In this document: piece by piece, positions 17,670 through 25,122 of the stretch
Numbering within the stretch: position 1 is the first letter of the stretch
How the letters are laid out: each line of letters opens with the position of its first letter
Assembly (NCBI RefSeq): GCF_028289705.1
Contig: NZ_JANQOI010000017.1
Span: forward strand, 1 to 64,000
DNA length: 64,000 nt
Source of the DNA: Pelagibius sp.
Lineage (GTDB): Bacteria > Pseudomonadota > Alphaproteobacteria > Kiloniellales > Kiloniellaceae
Direction: 5' to 3'
Notes under the pieces: model-generated
The model's database searches: none
What the model was told of the DNA's origin: nothing
The model's input: only the letters and a program-made list of their open reading frames with translations
Program-made: the position numbers and the translations under genes

Positions 17670-17883
17670 GCGGCAGAACTTTCCCCGGGACGGTAAAGCT
17701 TGCCGGGCCGAAACCGGGCCGGCACAGAGATTTGTGCGCCATGGCGGAACGGCAGCCGAACGCACATGGCGGCAACGCGTCCCGACGATGGTTAAGACCG
17801 GAAACCTGTGCCTTTGGCGTCATTATTGCTTGCAATGGGGCCACTGAGGTTGCTCCACAAAGCGGCACACGGAGAGGCCAGGC

Positions 17884-18456
17884 ATGACGATCATTCCCAC
17901 CGGCCATTCATTCGCGCCAGGCACGATGGACCATCAGGACCTGGGCGCGCGGAGGCGTGCCAAGGTTCCCAATGCGGGTCAGAGTAGTTTTCTGAAGCGA
18001 CTAGAGACGATGCTGGAGGCCCGACAGACCTTCGCTTCAGCTAATCCGGGTGCCGCTGCGACCGCCTTTGCTATTCAGCGCGATGGCGCGTTCCAACTGC
18101 CGGCGGAAAAAACGCAGCAGATCGAAATCGCGATCCGGGCCCAGCAGATGGCGCAGGCGGGCGAAGCCGACGACGAGGCTTCGGCCGGAAGGGCAGGTGC
18201 CGCAGCCGAGAGCCCGGTCGCGGAGGGCAAGAGCGACGCGGTGCAGGCCTTCCTGGACTACGTGGCCAAGACTCCGGAGGAGCGTTACCTCGAGGCCTTC
18301 CTGAACTCCAAAGGTCTGACCGAAGAGCAATTCCAGGCACTGCCGGCAGAGGAGCGACAGGCGCTGCTCAAGCAATTCGAGGAGTTCGTCAAGCGCCAGG
18401 TTGGGAATGCCACCGCCGAACGGCTTGCACGCGCGGCCGGCACCGGCCTGTTCTGA
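17884..18456 (+). CDS. Conserved-looking hypothetical protein
   Basis: A 190-residue soluble protein I do not recognise. The N-terminal half is low in structure and Ala-rich, with a Gly/Ala stretch near residues 95-110. The C-terminal 75 residues look helical and acidic-amphipathic (FLNSKGLTEEQFQALPAEER, then LLKQFEEFVKRQV), like a small interaction domain. GGAGAGG precedes the ATG at a good distance, supporting real translation. A gap of 214 bases separates it from the phosphoesterase gene; that gap holds no gene I can see. Confidence 0.6.
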   Translation: MTIIPTGHSFAPGTMDHQDLGARRRAKVPNAGQSSFLKRLETMLEARQTFASANPGAAATAFAIQRDGAFQLPAEKTQQIEIAIRAQQMAQAGEADDEASAGRAGAAAESPVAEGKSDAVQAFLDYVAKTPEERYLEAFLNSKGLTEEQFQALPAEERQALLKQFEEFVKRQVGNATAERLARAAGTGLF

Positions 18457-18519
18457 CGATACCCCGGTAGACGGGACCCAGCCTCGTCCCCGTATGGCGC
18501 ACCGGAAATCCCCCGGGCC

Positions 18520-18768
18520 CTACCCCACCATGCCGAGGGCCTGTTTGTAGAGGTCGAGGACGGCTTCCTGTTCCTGGCGGTCGCCGGAGTCCATTTTGCG
18601 CAGGCGGATCACCTGGCGCATGATCTTGGTGTCGAAGCCGTCGCCCTTGGCCTCGGCGTAGACCTCGCGGATGTCCGCGGTCAGGGCCGCCTTCTCCTCC
18701 TCCAGGCGCTCAATGCGCTCCACGAAGGACCGCAGACGCTCTGCGCCGATGCCGCCGCCGTCAGCCAT
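18520..18768 (-). CDS. gapR: GapR-type nucleoid-associated protein (DUF2312)
   Basis: An 82-residue DNA-binding protein of the DUF2312 family, which in Caulobacter (GapR) binds overtwisted DNA and helps replication and transcription. The characteristic run is RIERLEEEKAALTADIREVY, then AEAKGDGFDTKIMRQVIRLRK and a helical C-terminus. The first part forms a coiled coil. AGGAGAG lies upstream of the ATG. It is a single gene; a perfect 25-bp inverted repeat lies about 150 bases upstream. Confidence 0.92.
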   Translation of the reverse strand: MADGGGIGAERLRSFVERIERLEEEKAALTADIREVYAEAKGDGFDTKIMRQVIRLRKMDSGDRQEQEAVLDLYKQALGMVG

Positions 18769-18921
18769 AGGCTTGCTCTCCTGAAATCAACCGAATGACG
18801 CTATCCGAAGGGCGCCGAGGCTAGACCCGGGACGCCGGGCTGACAATGCGGGAAAGCTGTGGATAACGGGGGAACTTCGTTGGGGTTGCGCGATTAGGAT
18901 CGCGCAGGGAAGACGGCGCCA

Positions 18922-18986
18922 GCCCGCTCCCCCGCCCGGCCACCCACTAGGATAGTCGCATTGGGTGGCCGGGCGGGGGAGCGGGC
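18922..18986. repeat. Perfect 25-bp inverted repeat upstream of gapR
   Basis: Arms 18922-18946 and 18962-18986 are exact reverse complements (left arm starts GCCCGCTCCC, ends GGCCACCCA) around a 15-base centre CTAGGATAGTCGCAT. The region contains no gene. It lies between the gapR start and the 3' end of the DUF1244 gene, so it could be a bidirectional terminator, a cruciform site or a fragment of a mobile repeat. No T-tract follows either arm. Confidence 0.8.
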
Positions 18987-19020
18987 CGGAACCGAGTCGA
19001 CGCAAGTCGACAGCGCACTA
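18981..19020 (-). repeat. Dispersed 40-base 3'-end repeat, copy 1
   Basis: This 40-base segment is closely matched by 38644-38683. Both copies carry GCGGGCyGGAACCGA followed by a GCAA-capped hairpin and end on the stop codon of a leftward gene at identical spacing. In this copy the stem is GTCGAC-GCAA-GTCGAC; in the other it is TTCGAC-GCAA-GTCGAA, a compensatory change. It overlaps the right arm of the larger inverted repeat by a few bases. Confidence 0.65.
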
Positions 19021-19314
19021 ACCGTGCTTGTGGCTGGCCTCGAAGGCGGCCTTCTGCTCGGGCGTGGCCTCGGTCTGGTGCTTCGCCTTCCACTCGGCGT
19101 AGGGCATGCCGTAAACCAGCTCGCGCGCCGCCTCATAGTCCATCGCGATGCCCTTGTCCTCCGCCGCGGCGCGGTACCATTTGGACAGGCAGTTGCGGCA
19201 GAAGCCGGCGAGGTTCATCAGGTCGATGTTCTGCACGTCGCTGCGTTCGCGCAGGTGGGAGACCAGGGTGCGAAAGGCGGCGGCCTCCAGTTCGGTGCGG
19301 GTCTTGTCGTCCAT
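19018..19314 (-). CDS. DUF1244 family protein
   Basis: A 98-residue protein of the DUF1244 family, found widely in proteobacteria and of unknown function. The core is present: NLAGFCRNCLSKWYRAAAED with its paired cysteines, then ELVYGMPYAEWKAKHQTEAT. The C-terminus ends in SHKHG. I chose the ATG at 19314, preceded by GGGAGAG, over one nine codons upstream. It ends directly at the dispersed repeat. Neighbours give no functional hint. Confidence 0.85.
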   Translation of the reverse strand: MDDKTRTELEAAAFRTLVSHLRERSDVQNIDLMNLAGFCRNCLSKWYRAAAEDKGIAMDYEAARELVYGMPYAEWKAKHQTEATPEQKAAFEASHKHG

Positions 19315-19398
19315 CTCGTCTCTCCCGGGGCCTTGGCCCATACCAGATTGTCCTTGGATCTGGGTGTTGTTTCAGCGATTTCCAGGGGTCTCGGACCT

Positions 19399-20541
19399 TC
19401 AGTGCCGCTGGGCCGGCACCGTCTCCTCGATCAGGAAGTCCACCACCTGGGTCAGGGCCTCGCGCTTTTCGGCCCCGGCGGCCATGGCGGCGTCGTAGAT
19501 CGCCAGTTGGCGGTGGGCCGAGGTGCCCCGGTTCAGGATATCCCGGGCGTGCTGCACCTCCGCCAGGCAGTCCAGCCGCTCGGCATGGCCGGAGACCAGC
19601 GAGAGGATCTCCTCCAAAAGCTCGCCGTAGCGCACCACCTCGCCCTTGCCGAAATCCACCAGCCCCTCGTCGAAGCCGTAGCGCTGGGCGCGCCAGCGGT
19701 TCTCCTGGATCAGCATGTTGGCGTATTTGCGCCAGCGCTGGTTGTCGCGCTTCAGCTCATAGAGCATGCGCATCAAGCTCACGTAGAGGGCGGCGATGGT
19801 GACCCCGTCCTCCATCCGCGTGCAGACGTCGGCAACCCGCATTTCCAGGGTGGGATAGCGTGCCGAGGGCCGCACGTCCCACCAGATCTTGGTGGCGTCC
19901 TCGATCAGCCCGGCGCTGACCATGGCGTCGACATGGCGCTGGTACTCGCCGAAGCTGTCGAAGGACTCCGGCAGGCCGGTGCGCGGCAGTTCTTCGAAGA
20001 CCGACAGGCGGTAGCACTTCAGGCCGGTGATCTCCCCGCGCCAGAAGGGCGAGGAGGTGGAAAGCGCCAGCAGGTGCGGCAGGAAATAGCTGATCTGCTG
20101 CATCAGGTCGATGCGCAGTTCGTCGTCGTCCAGCCCCACGTGAACGTGCATGCCGCAGATCAGCAGGCGGCGCACCACCGCCTGCATGTCGCGGGCCAGC
20201 ACGTCATAGCGCTCCTTGCGGGTGTGCTTCTGGGCGTCCCACTGGGCAAAGGGATGGGTCGAGGCGGCAATGGGCGCCAGGTTGTAGTCGGCGGCGACCC
20301 GGGCGATGCAACGGCGCAGTTCGGCCAGTTCCGCGGCGGCTTCGCGCACCGACTCGCGCTTGCTGGTGCCGACCTCGATCTGCGACTGCATGAACTCCGG
20401 GCTGACGCGCTCGGCCAACTCCGCCTCGCAGCGGCTCATGAGGGCATCCGGCGGATCGACCACCAGATCCCGCGTCTCCTTGTCGACCAGGAGGTACTCC
20501 TCCTCGATGCCGACGGTGAAGGACGGCTCCCCCCGTATCAT
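19399..20541 (-). CDS. Carboxylate-amine ligase of the glutamate-cysteine ligase 2 (YbdK) family
   Basis: An ATP-grasp-like ligase of the GCS2 family, which includes weak gamma-glutamylcysteine ligases such as YbdK. The N-terminal signature TVGIEEEYLLVDKET is followed by SPEFMQSQIEVGTSKRESV and the metal/substrate segment CGMHVHVGLDDDELRIDLM. About 380 residues, the usual length. The ATG at 20541 overlaps the stop of the N-formylglutamate amidohydrolase-like gene (ATGA), so the pair is translationally coupled. Co-occurrence of a glutamyl ligase and a formylglutamate-type deacylase suggests handling of a gamma-glutamyl or N-acyl-glutamyl compound, which is inference only. Confidence 0.85.
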   Translation of the reverse strand: MIRGEPSFTVGIEEEYLLVDKETRDLVVDPPDALMSRCEAELAERVSPEFMQSQIEVGTSKRESVREAAAELAELRRCIARVAADYNLAPIAASTHPFAQWDAQKHTRKERYDVLARDMQAVVRRLLICGMHVHVGLDDDELRIDLMQQISYFLPHLLALSTSSPFWRGEITGLKCYRLSVFEELPRTGLPESFDSFGEYQRHVDAMVSAGLIEDATKIWWDVRPSARYPTLEMRVADVCTRMEDGVTIAALYVSLMRMLYELKRDNQRWRKYANMLIQENRWRAQRYGFDEGLVDFGKGEVVRYGELLEEILSLVSGHAERLDCLAEVQHARDILNRGTSAHRQLAIYDAAMAAGAEKREALTQVVDFLIEETVPAQRH

Positions 20542-21410
20542 CCGTAGTGCTCCACCTTGTAGAGGTCCGGGTCGCGCAGCACCTCTTCCAGGACATCGCC
20601 CAGACGTTCGGCCCATTCGGCGGCGCCGTGATGGGTGTCGATGAGGTCCTGGCGCACCTCGATCAGGGCGTTGGCGAGGCCGCGGCGGTCGCCGTGGACG
20701 TGCTGGGTATAGCCGTGCTCATCGGCGCCGGAATAGGGCAGGTTGTCGCCAACGGTGAGCCCTGTGGCGCGCAGCTTGGCCATCAGCGGTTGCGGCAGGC
20801 GGGGGTCGCGGTTCCACAGGATGCCGATCTCCCAGGGCCGCTCCACCCCCTTCATCACCGGCGTGAAGCTGTGCATGGAGATCAGGACCGGTGTGGTGCC
20901 GGCCGCCGTCATCCGGTCGAGCTGGCTGTCGATGGCGGCGTGATAGGGCCGAAAGAAGGTGTCCAGCCGCGCCTCGATCTCCGGCCGGCTGAGGTTGCGG
21001 TTGCCGGGAACGATCACGCCGTCGCTGATCTCGGGGATCAGGGTGGGATTGTCCGGCTGGCGGTTGGGATCGACGATCAGGCGGGAGAAGTGGGTCATGA
21101 GCGCCGGCGCGTCGAGACGCTCGGCCAACGCCCGGGTGACCTCGGCGATGCCGATGTCCCAGGCGATATGGCGGGTCAGGCAGGCCTCATCCAGGCCGAG
21201 GGACGCGAGCGCCCGCGGAATGAAGCGTGTCGCATGGTCGCAGATCAGCAGGACCGGCGCCCGGCCGTCGCCATGGAACAGCTCAAAGGGCTGCGGTTCG
21301 TCGTCGGCCAGCAGCGATCCGGCACCCGCCGGCCGCGCCGCCGGCACGACAGCAGCATCCGGCGCGGTTTCAGGGGCGGGTTTCGGGCTTTCCAGGCTTT
21401 CCATCGACAT
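20538..21410 (-). CDS. N-formylglutamate amidohydrolase family protein
   Basis: Zinc hydrolase of the N-formylglutamate amidohydrolase (HutG2-like) family, about 290 residues. Typical features are LLICDHATRFIPRAL near the start, RLIVDPNRQPDNPTLIPEIS, and SMHSFTPVMKG carrying a likely metal/catalytic histidine. The first 35 residues are Pro/Ala-rich and probably disordered. I chose the ATG at 21410 (another two codons on); the open frame upstream overlaps the divergent epimerase promoter. It is coupled to the downstream GCS2 ligase. A second member of the same family lies at 46658-47551. Confidence 0.82.
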   Translation of the reverse strand: MSMESLESPKPAPETAPDAAVVPAARPAGAGSLLADDEPQPFELFHGDGRAPVLLICDHATRFIPRALASLGLDEACLTRHIAWDIGIAEVTRALAERLDAPALMTHFSRLIVDPNRQPDNPTLIPEISDGVIVPGNRNLSRPEIEARLDTFFRPYHAAIDSQLDRMTAAGTTPVLISMHSFTPVMKGVERPWEIGILWNRDPRLPQPLMAKLRATGLTVGDNLPYSGADEHGYTQHVHGDRRGLANALIEVRQDLIDTHHGAAEWAERLGDVLEEVLRDPDLYKVEHYG

Positions 21411-21534
21411 CAGAAGCCGACTATAGCCGTGCCGGGGGGCCGAACAAAAGACCCCTGGCCCGCCGTCCGAGGGCCCGGACCGGCGGTTCCCCGGGAGATT
21501 GCCAAAGGCCGGAGCCGGCCCGATACTCCGCCCC

Positions 21535-22569
21535 ATGAGCGGGGATCGAGCGGCGGTGCGGCCCAACACCTTCTTCTGTGTCGACGGACACACCTGCGGC
21601 AATCCGGTGCGTCTGGTGGCCGGCGGCGGCCCGGCCCTGGAGGGCGCCAGCATGAGCGAAAAGCGCCAGGATTTCCTGGCGCGCTACGACTGGATCCGCA
21701 CCGGCCTGATGTTCGAACCGCGGGGCCACGACATGATGTCCGGCGCCATCCTCTATCCCCCCACGCGGGACGACTGCGACGTCGGGGTGCTCTACATCGA
21801 GACCAGCGGCTGCCTGCCGATGTGCGGCCACGGCACCATCGGCACGGTGACCTTCGCCGTCGAGCGCGGTCTGGTGCAGCCGCGCCAGCCCGGCCGGCTG
21901 ATGCTCGACACTCCGGCGGGGCCGGTGGAGGCGCGCTACACCCTGAAGGACGGATTCGTGGAGAGCGTTGAGATCACCAACGTCGGCGCCTATCTGGCGG
22001 CCGAAGCGGTGATCGTTGACTGTCCCGGCCTGGGCCCGGGCTTCGAGCGGGTGACCGTCGACATCGCCTACGGCGGCAACTTCTACGCCATCGTCGAACC
22101 GCAGCCCGGCTACGGCGATCTGGCGGAACTGACGCCGGGTGAGATCCTCCGGCGCTCCCCCCTGCTGCGCCGTGCCCTCAACGAGGCGGTCGAGCCGGTC
22201 CACCCGGAAGACCCGACGATCCGCGGCGTCAGCCACATCCTCTGGACCGGCGCGGCGACCAAGCCGGGGGCCGATGCGCGCAACGCCGTCTTCTACGGCG
22301 ACAAGGCCATCGACCGCAGCCCCTGCGGCACCGGCACCTCAGCCCGTATGGCCCAGCGCGCCGCCAAGGGGCAGCTTCAGGTGGGCGACAGCTTCGTTCA
22401 CGAGAGCATCATCGGCAGCCTGTTCACGGGGCGCGTGGTGGCGGAGACCCGGGTCGGCAACCACGCCGGCATCATCCCCGCCATCGAGGGCTGGGCGCGC
22501 ATGACCGGACTCAACACCATCCTGATCGACGAGCGCGACCCCTACGCCCACGGCTTCCAACTGGTCTAG
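21535..22569 (+). CDS. Proline racemase family, 4-hydroxyproline 2-epimerase type
   Basis: Cofactor-independent epimerase using two cysteines as acid and base. Both are present: the first in CLPMCGHGTIGTVTFAVERG and the second in DRSPCGTGTSARMAQ. The Cys at the first site separates it from the trans-3-hydroxyproline dehydratases, which have Thr there; MCGHGTIG and DRSPCGTGTSA are usual for 4-hydroxyproline 2-epimerase. About 344 residues from the ATG at 21535; the frame is open 12 codons earlier. The dihydrodipicolinate synthase-like gene at 30236 could act later in hydroxyproline degradation, but they are not linked in one operon, so this is only a possibility. Confidence 0.88.
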   Translation: MSGDRAAVRPNTFFCVDGHTCGNPVRLVAGGGPALEGASMSEKRQDFLARYDWIRTGLMFEPRGHDMMSGAILYPPTRDDCDVGVLYIETSGCLPMCGHGTIGTVTFAVERGLVQPRQPGRLMLDTPAGPVEARYTLKDGFVESVEITNVGAYLAAEAVIVDCPGLGPGFERVTVDIAYGGNFYAIVEPQPGYGDLAELTPGEILRRSPLLRRALNEAVEPVHPEDPTIRGVSHILWTGAATKPGADARNAVFYGDKAIDRSPCGTGTSARMAQRAAKGQLQVGDSFVHESIIGSLFTGRVVAETRVGNHAGIIPAIEGWARMTGLNTILIDERDPYAHGFQLV

Positions 22570-22608
22570 CGCCGGAGAAAGGCGCCTACCGGCCGCCCTG
22601 GTCAGGCA

Positions 22609-23271
22609 CTAGGCGCTTTTCGCCGTGCGGCTCTCCAGGGAGGCCAGGAGGTCGGCGAAACGCTCGCCTTGCACGGTCACATGGCCGCGCATGGCCTCGG
22701 CCGCCGCTTCGGCATCGCCGGCTTCGATGGCTGCGACGATGGTGTCGTGCTCGGCGAAGGACGCCCGAACCCGGTCGCGGGCCCGCAATTGCAGGCGGCG
22801 ATAGGCTTTGAGGCGCTTCTGCAGCGCGCTGGCCTGCTCGATCAGGAACTCGTTGCGGCTGGCATCGCGGATGCGCTCGTGGAAGATCTCGTTCTCATAG
22901 TAGTAGCCGTCGCAGTCGCCGCGTTCGGCGGCCGCTTCGCAGGCCTCGTGCGCCTCGCGCAGGGCGGCGAGGTCTTCGGGCGCCGCGCGGCGCGCGGCCA
23001 GGCGGGCGCACATGGCCTCCAGTTCGGCCATCACGTCGAACATCTCCATCAGGCGCCGCGGCCCGACCTCGGCGACGAAGGTGCCGCGGCGCGGACGCTG
23101 TTCGATGAGGCCGGCGGCGGAGAGCTGGAACAGCGCCTCGCGGATCGGCGTGCGGGAGACGCCGAAGCGCTCCGCCAGCAGCAGCTCCTCCAGGCGGTCC
23201 CCCGGACGCAGGACCCCGGTCAGGATCTCCTCCTCCAGCACGTCCCTCAGGCGCTCTGCCCGCTTCTCCAT
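22609..23271 (-). CDS. matR: GntR/FCD family repressor of the malonate operon (MatR type)
   Basis: A GntR regulator with an N-terminal winged helix (RPGDRLEELLLAERFGVSRT, then PIREALFQLSAAGLIEQRPR) and a C-terminal all-helical FCD ligand domain with metal-binding type histidines (EIFHERIRDAS, then AEHDTIVAAIEAGD). About 220 residues from the ATG at 23271, which follows GAGGA; the frame opens 19 codons earlier across the operator region. It is divergent from the matPQM-AB operon and matches the position and family of MatR, the malonate-responsive repressor of rhizobial mat operons. The palindrome ATGTATACAT in between is the likely operator. Confidence 0.85.
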   Translation of the reverse strand: MEKRAERLRDVLEEEILTGVLRPGDRLEELLLAERFGVSRTPIREALFQLSAAGLIEQRPRRGTFVAEVGPRRLMEMFDVMAELEAMCARLAARRAAPEDLAALREAHEACEAAAERGDCDGYYYENEIFHERIRDASRNEFLIEQASALQKRLKAYRRLQLRARDRVRASFAEHDTIVAAIEAGDAEAAAEAMRGHVTVQGERFADLLASLESRTAKSA

Positions 23272-23336
23272 GGCGTCCTCGCTGGTGATTCGCCCGAACA
23301 GGCTATTACATCTTGGAAAATACAGCAATGCATTTC

Positions 23337-23346
23337 ATGTATACAT
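23337..23346. promoter_or_regulatory. Probable MatR operator ATGTATACAT
   Basis: A perfect 10-base palindrome with the TGTATACA core typical for FCD-type GntR regulators, in the divergent region between matR and matP. On the plus strand TTGACT (23352-23357) lies immediately downstream and TAGAGG 17 bases further could be the -10, so a bound repressor would block the operon promoter. Confidence 0.65.
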
Positions 23347-23477
23347 AGCTGTTGACTGTGCACTCACAAACTGATAGAGGGTATGTCATGAGCGCCGATA
23401 AGGCTGCTTTCGCCGACCAAGGCACCGGCGGCGCACAACAAGAGACCCCGCAGAACAAGATCCCCGGGAGGAAACCC

Positions 23478-24464
23478 ATGTTGAAAAGACAGATCATCGG
23501 GACCGTGACCGCGGTCGCCACCCTGGCGCTGGGCGCGGCCCAGGCGGAAGAGCTGAAGCTCAGCCATCAATGGTCGACCAGCGATGTCCGGCACAAGGTG
23601 GCGGAAATCGTCGCCAGCGAAGTGGCCGCGGCGAACGTCGATCTCGAGATCAAGATCTATCCCTCGAAGTCGCTGTTCAAACCGCGCGAGCAATACACCC
23701 CGCTGACCCGCGGGCGGCTGGACATGACGGTGCTGCCGTTGTCTTACGCCGGCGGCCAGCAGCCGGCCTACAACCTGACCCTCATGCCAGGGCTGGTGAA
23801 GAACCACGACCACTGGTCCCGCCTCGTCGACTCGCCCTTCATGACCAAGCTGGAAGAGATCATGGCGGGCGACGATGTCATGGTGCTGGTCCACGGCTAT
23901 CTGGCCGGCGGCTTCGGCGGCAAGGACCGCTGCATCACCGGACCGGGCGACGTGAAGGGCCTGCAGACCCGCGCCGCCGGCAAGGCCTTCGAGCAGATGC
24001 TGGCCGCGGCCGGGGCCTCCATCACCTCCATGCCGTCTTCGGAGATCTACTCGGCCATGCAGACCGGGGTGCTGGACGCCGCCAACACCTCGTCCTCCAG
24101 CTTCGTGTCCTACCGGCTCTACGAGCAGCTGAAGTGCTACACGCCGGCCAGCGAGGTCGCGCTCTGGTTCATGTACCAGCCGCTGCTGATGAACAAGTCG
24201 ACCTTCGACGGGCTGAGCGGCGAACAGCAGGCCGCCCTCACCGCCGCGGCGGCCAAGGCCCAAGCCTACTATCTGGAAGAGGCCAAGAAGGCCGATGCCG
24301 CCTCGGTGGAAGCCTTCAAGAAGGCCGGGGTCGAGATCGCCAGCATGACCGAGGCCGACTTCCTGGCCTGGCGCGAGATCGCCAAGACCTCGTCCTACAA
24401 GGCCTTCGTCGAACAGACCCCGGGCGGGCAGGCCCTGCTCGACCTGGCTCTCGCGGTCGACTGA
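23478..24464 (+). CDS. matP: TRAP transporter substrate-binding protein for malonate (DctP type)
   Basis: Periplasmic receptor of a TRAP transporter. A signal peptide is clear: MLKRQIIGTVTAVATLALGA followed by the AQA cleavage site. The mature part shows the DctP fold signature EELKLSHQWSTSDVRHKVAE and the arginine-bearing VKGLQTRAAGKAFEQML. I chose the ATG at 23478, preceded by GGGAGG at seven bases; the frame is open much further upstream but without signal-peptide character. The two permease genes and malonyl-CoA decarboxylase/synthetase follow, so malonate is the expected ligand, as for MatPQM of Sinorhizobium. Confidence 0.9.
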   Translation: MLKRQIIGTVTAVATLALGAAQAEELKLSHQWSTSDVRHKVAEIVASEVAAANVDLEIKIYPSKSLFKPREQYTPLTRGRLDMTVLPLSYAGGQQPAYNLTLMPGLVKNHDHWSRLVDSPFMTKLEEIMAGDDVMVLVHGYLAGGFGGKDRCITGPGDVKGLQTRAAGKAFEQMLAAAGASITSMPSSEIYSAMQTGVLDAANTSSSSFVSYRLYEQLKCYTPASEVALWFMYQPLLMNKSTFDGLSGEQQAALTAAAAKAQAYYLEEAKKADAASVEAFKKAGVEIASMTEADFLAWREIAKTSSYKAFVEQTPGGQALLDLALAVD

Positions 24465-24479
24465 AGCCGCAGTTCGCGG

Positions 24480-24509
24480 ACCGGCGGCAGGATCGTCCCT
24501 GCCGCCGGT
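24480..24509 (+). terminator. Intercistronic hairpin between matP and matQ
   Basis: ACCGGCGGCAGG and CCTGCCGCCGGT form a perfect 12-bp stem with a 6-base loop just after the matP stop. There is no T-tract, so it is more likely a stabilising/attenuating hairpin that keeps the binding protein mRNA in excess over the membrane components, a common arrangement in transport operons. Confidence 0.6.
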
Positions 24510-24565
24510 TCCCAGCCGACCTACCCGCGCCCCATCAAAGGCGCAGACCTGAGGGAGACGATACC

Positions 24566-25120
24566 ATGAGCGATCGGGCCCACAGCCGATTCGCCTGGGC
24601 GGATAGCCGTCTCGTCAAGGCAGTGGCGTTCATCTCGACGGTTTGCGGCGTTGCCGCCGCCCTGATGATCTTCGCCTCGGTGCTCATCACCTGTCAGATG
24701 ATCTGGATGCGCTTCGTCATGAACGCCTCGACCATCTGGCAGACGGAGATGGTGGTCTACCTGATGATCGCCGCCACCATGATCGGGCTGCCCTATGTGC
24801 AGCGCCTGCGCGGCCATGTGAACGTCGATCTGGTGCCGATGCTGCTGCCGGCGCCGGCCCGCCGCGTCCTGGCGGCCGTCACGCTGCTGCTCACCATCGC
24901 CGTGGTCGCGGTCATCGCTTTCTACGGCTTCGAGCTCTTTCACCTCGCCTTTCAGCGCAACTGGAAGTCCGACACGGTCTGGGGCATTTCCCTGTGGATT
25001 CCCTATCTGGCGATCCCCCTGGGCTTCGGTCTCTTCCTGGTGCAACTGACAGTCGACCTGATCGCTGTGATCGGCGAGAGCGGCGGGCCGGTCGGCCCGG
25101 CGCAGCCGCGGGAGGACTAG
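24566..25120 (+). CDS. matQ: TRAP transporter small permease subunit (DctQ type)
   Basis: Small inner-membrane TRAP subunit of 184 residues with four hydrophobic helices: residues around 20-43, a second at 58-75 containing WQTEMVVYLMIAATMIGLPY, a third at 95-115 and a last at 140-160. The helix pair around RGHVNVDLVP is typical for DctQ. GAGGGAG precedes the ATG. It lies 101 bases after matP, behind the hairpin, and two bases before the large permease gene. Confidence 0.9.
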   Translation: MSDRAHSRFAWADSRLVKAVAFISTVCGVAAALMIFASVLITCQMIWMRFVMNASTIWQTEMVVYLMIAATMIGLPYVQRLRGHVNVDLVPMLLPAPARRVLAAVTLLLTIAVVAVIAFYGFELFHLAFQRNWKSDTVWGISLWIPYLAIPLGFGLFLVQLTVDLIAVIGESGGPVGPAQPRED

Positions 25121-25122
25121 AC

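Noticed and set aside
23570..25120. Single 516-codon fusion frame across matP and matQ
   Set aside because: The first 330 codons are an out-of-frame reading of matP; matQ has its own start at 24566 with a ribosome site.
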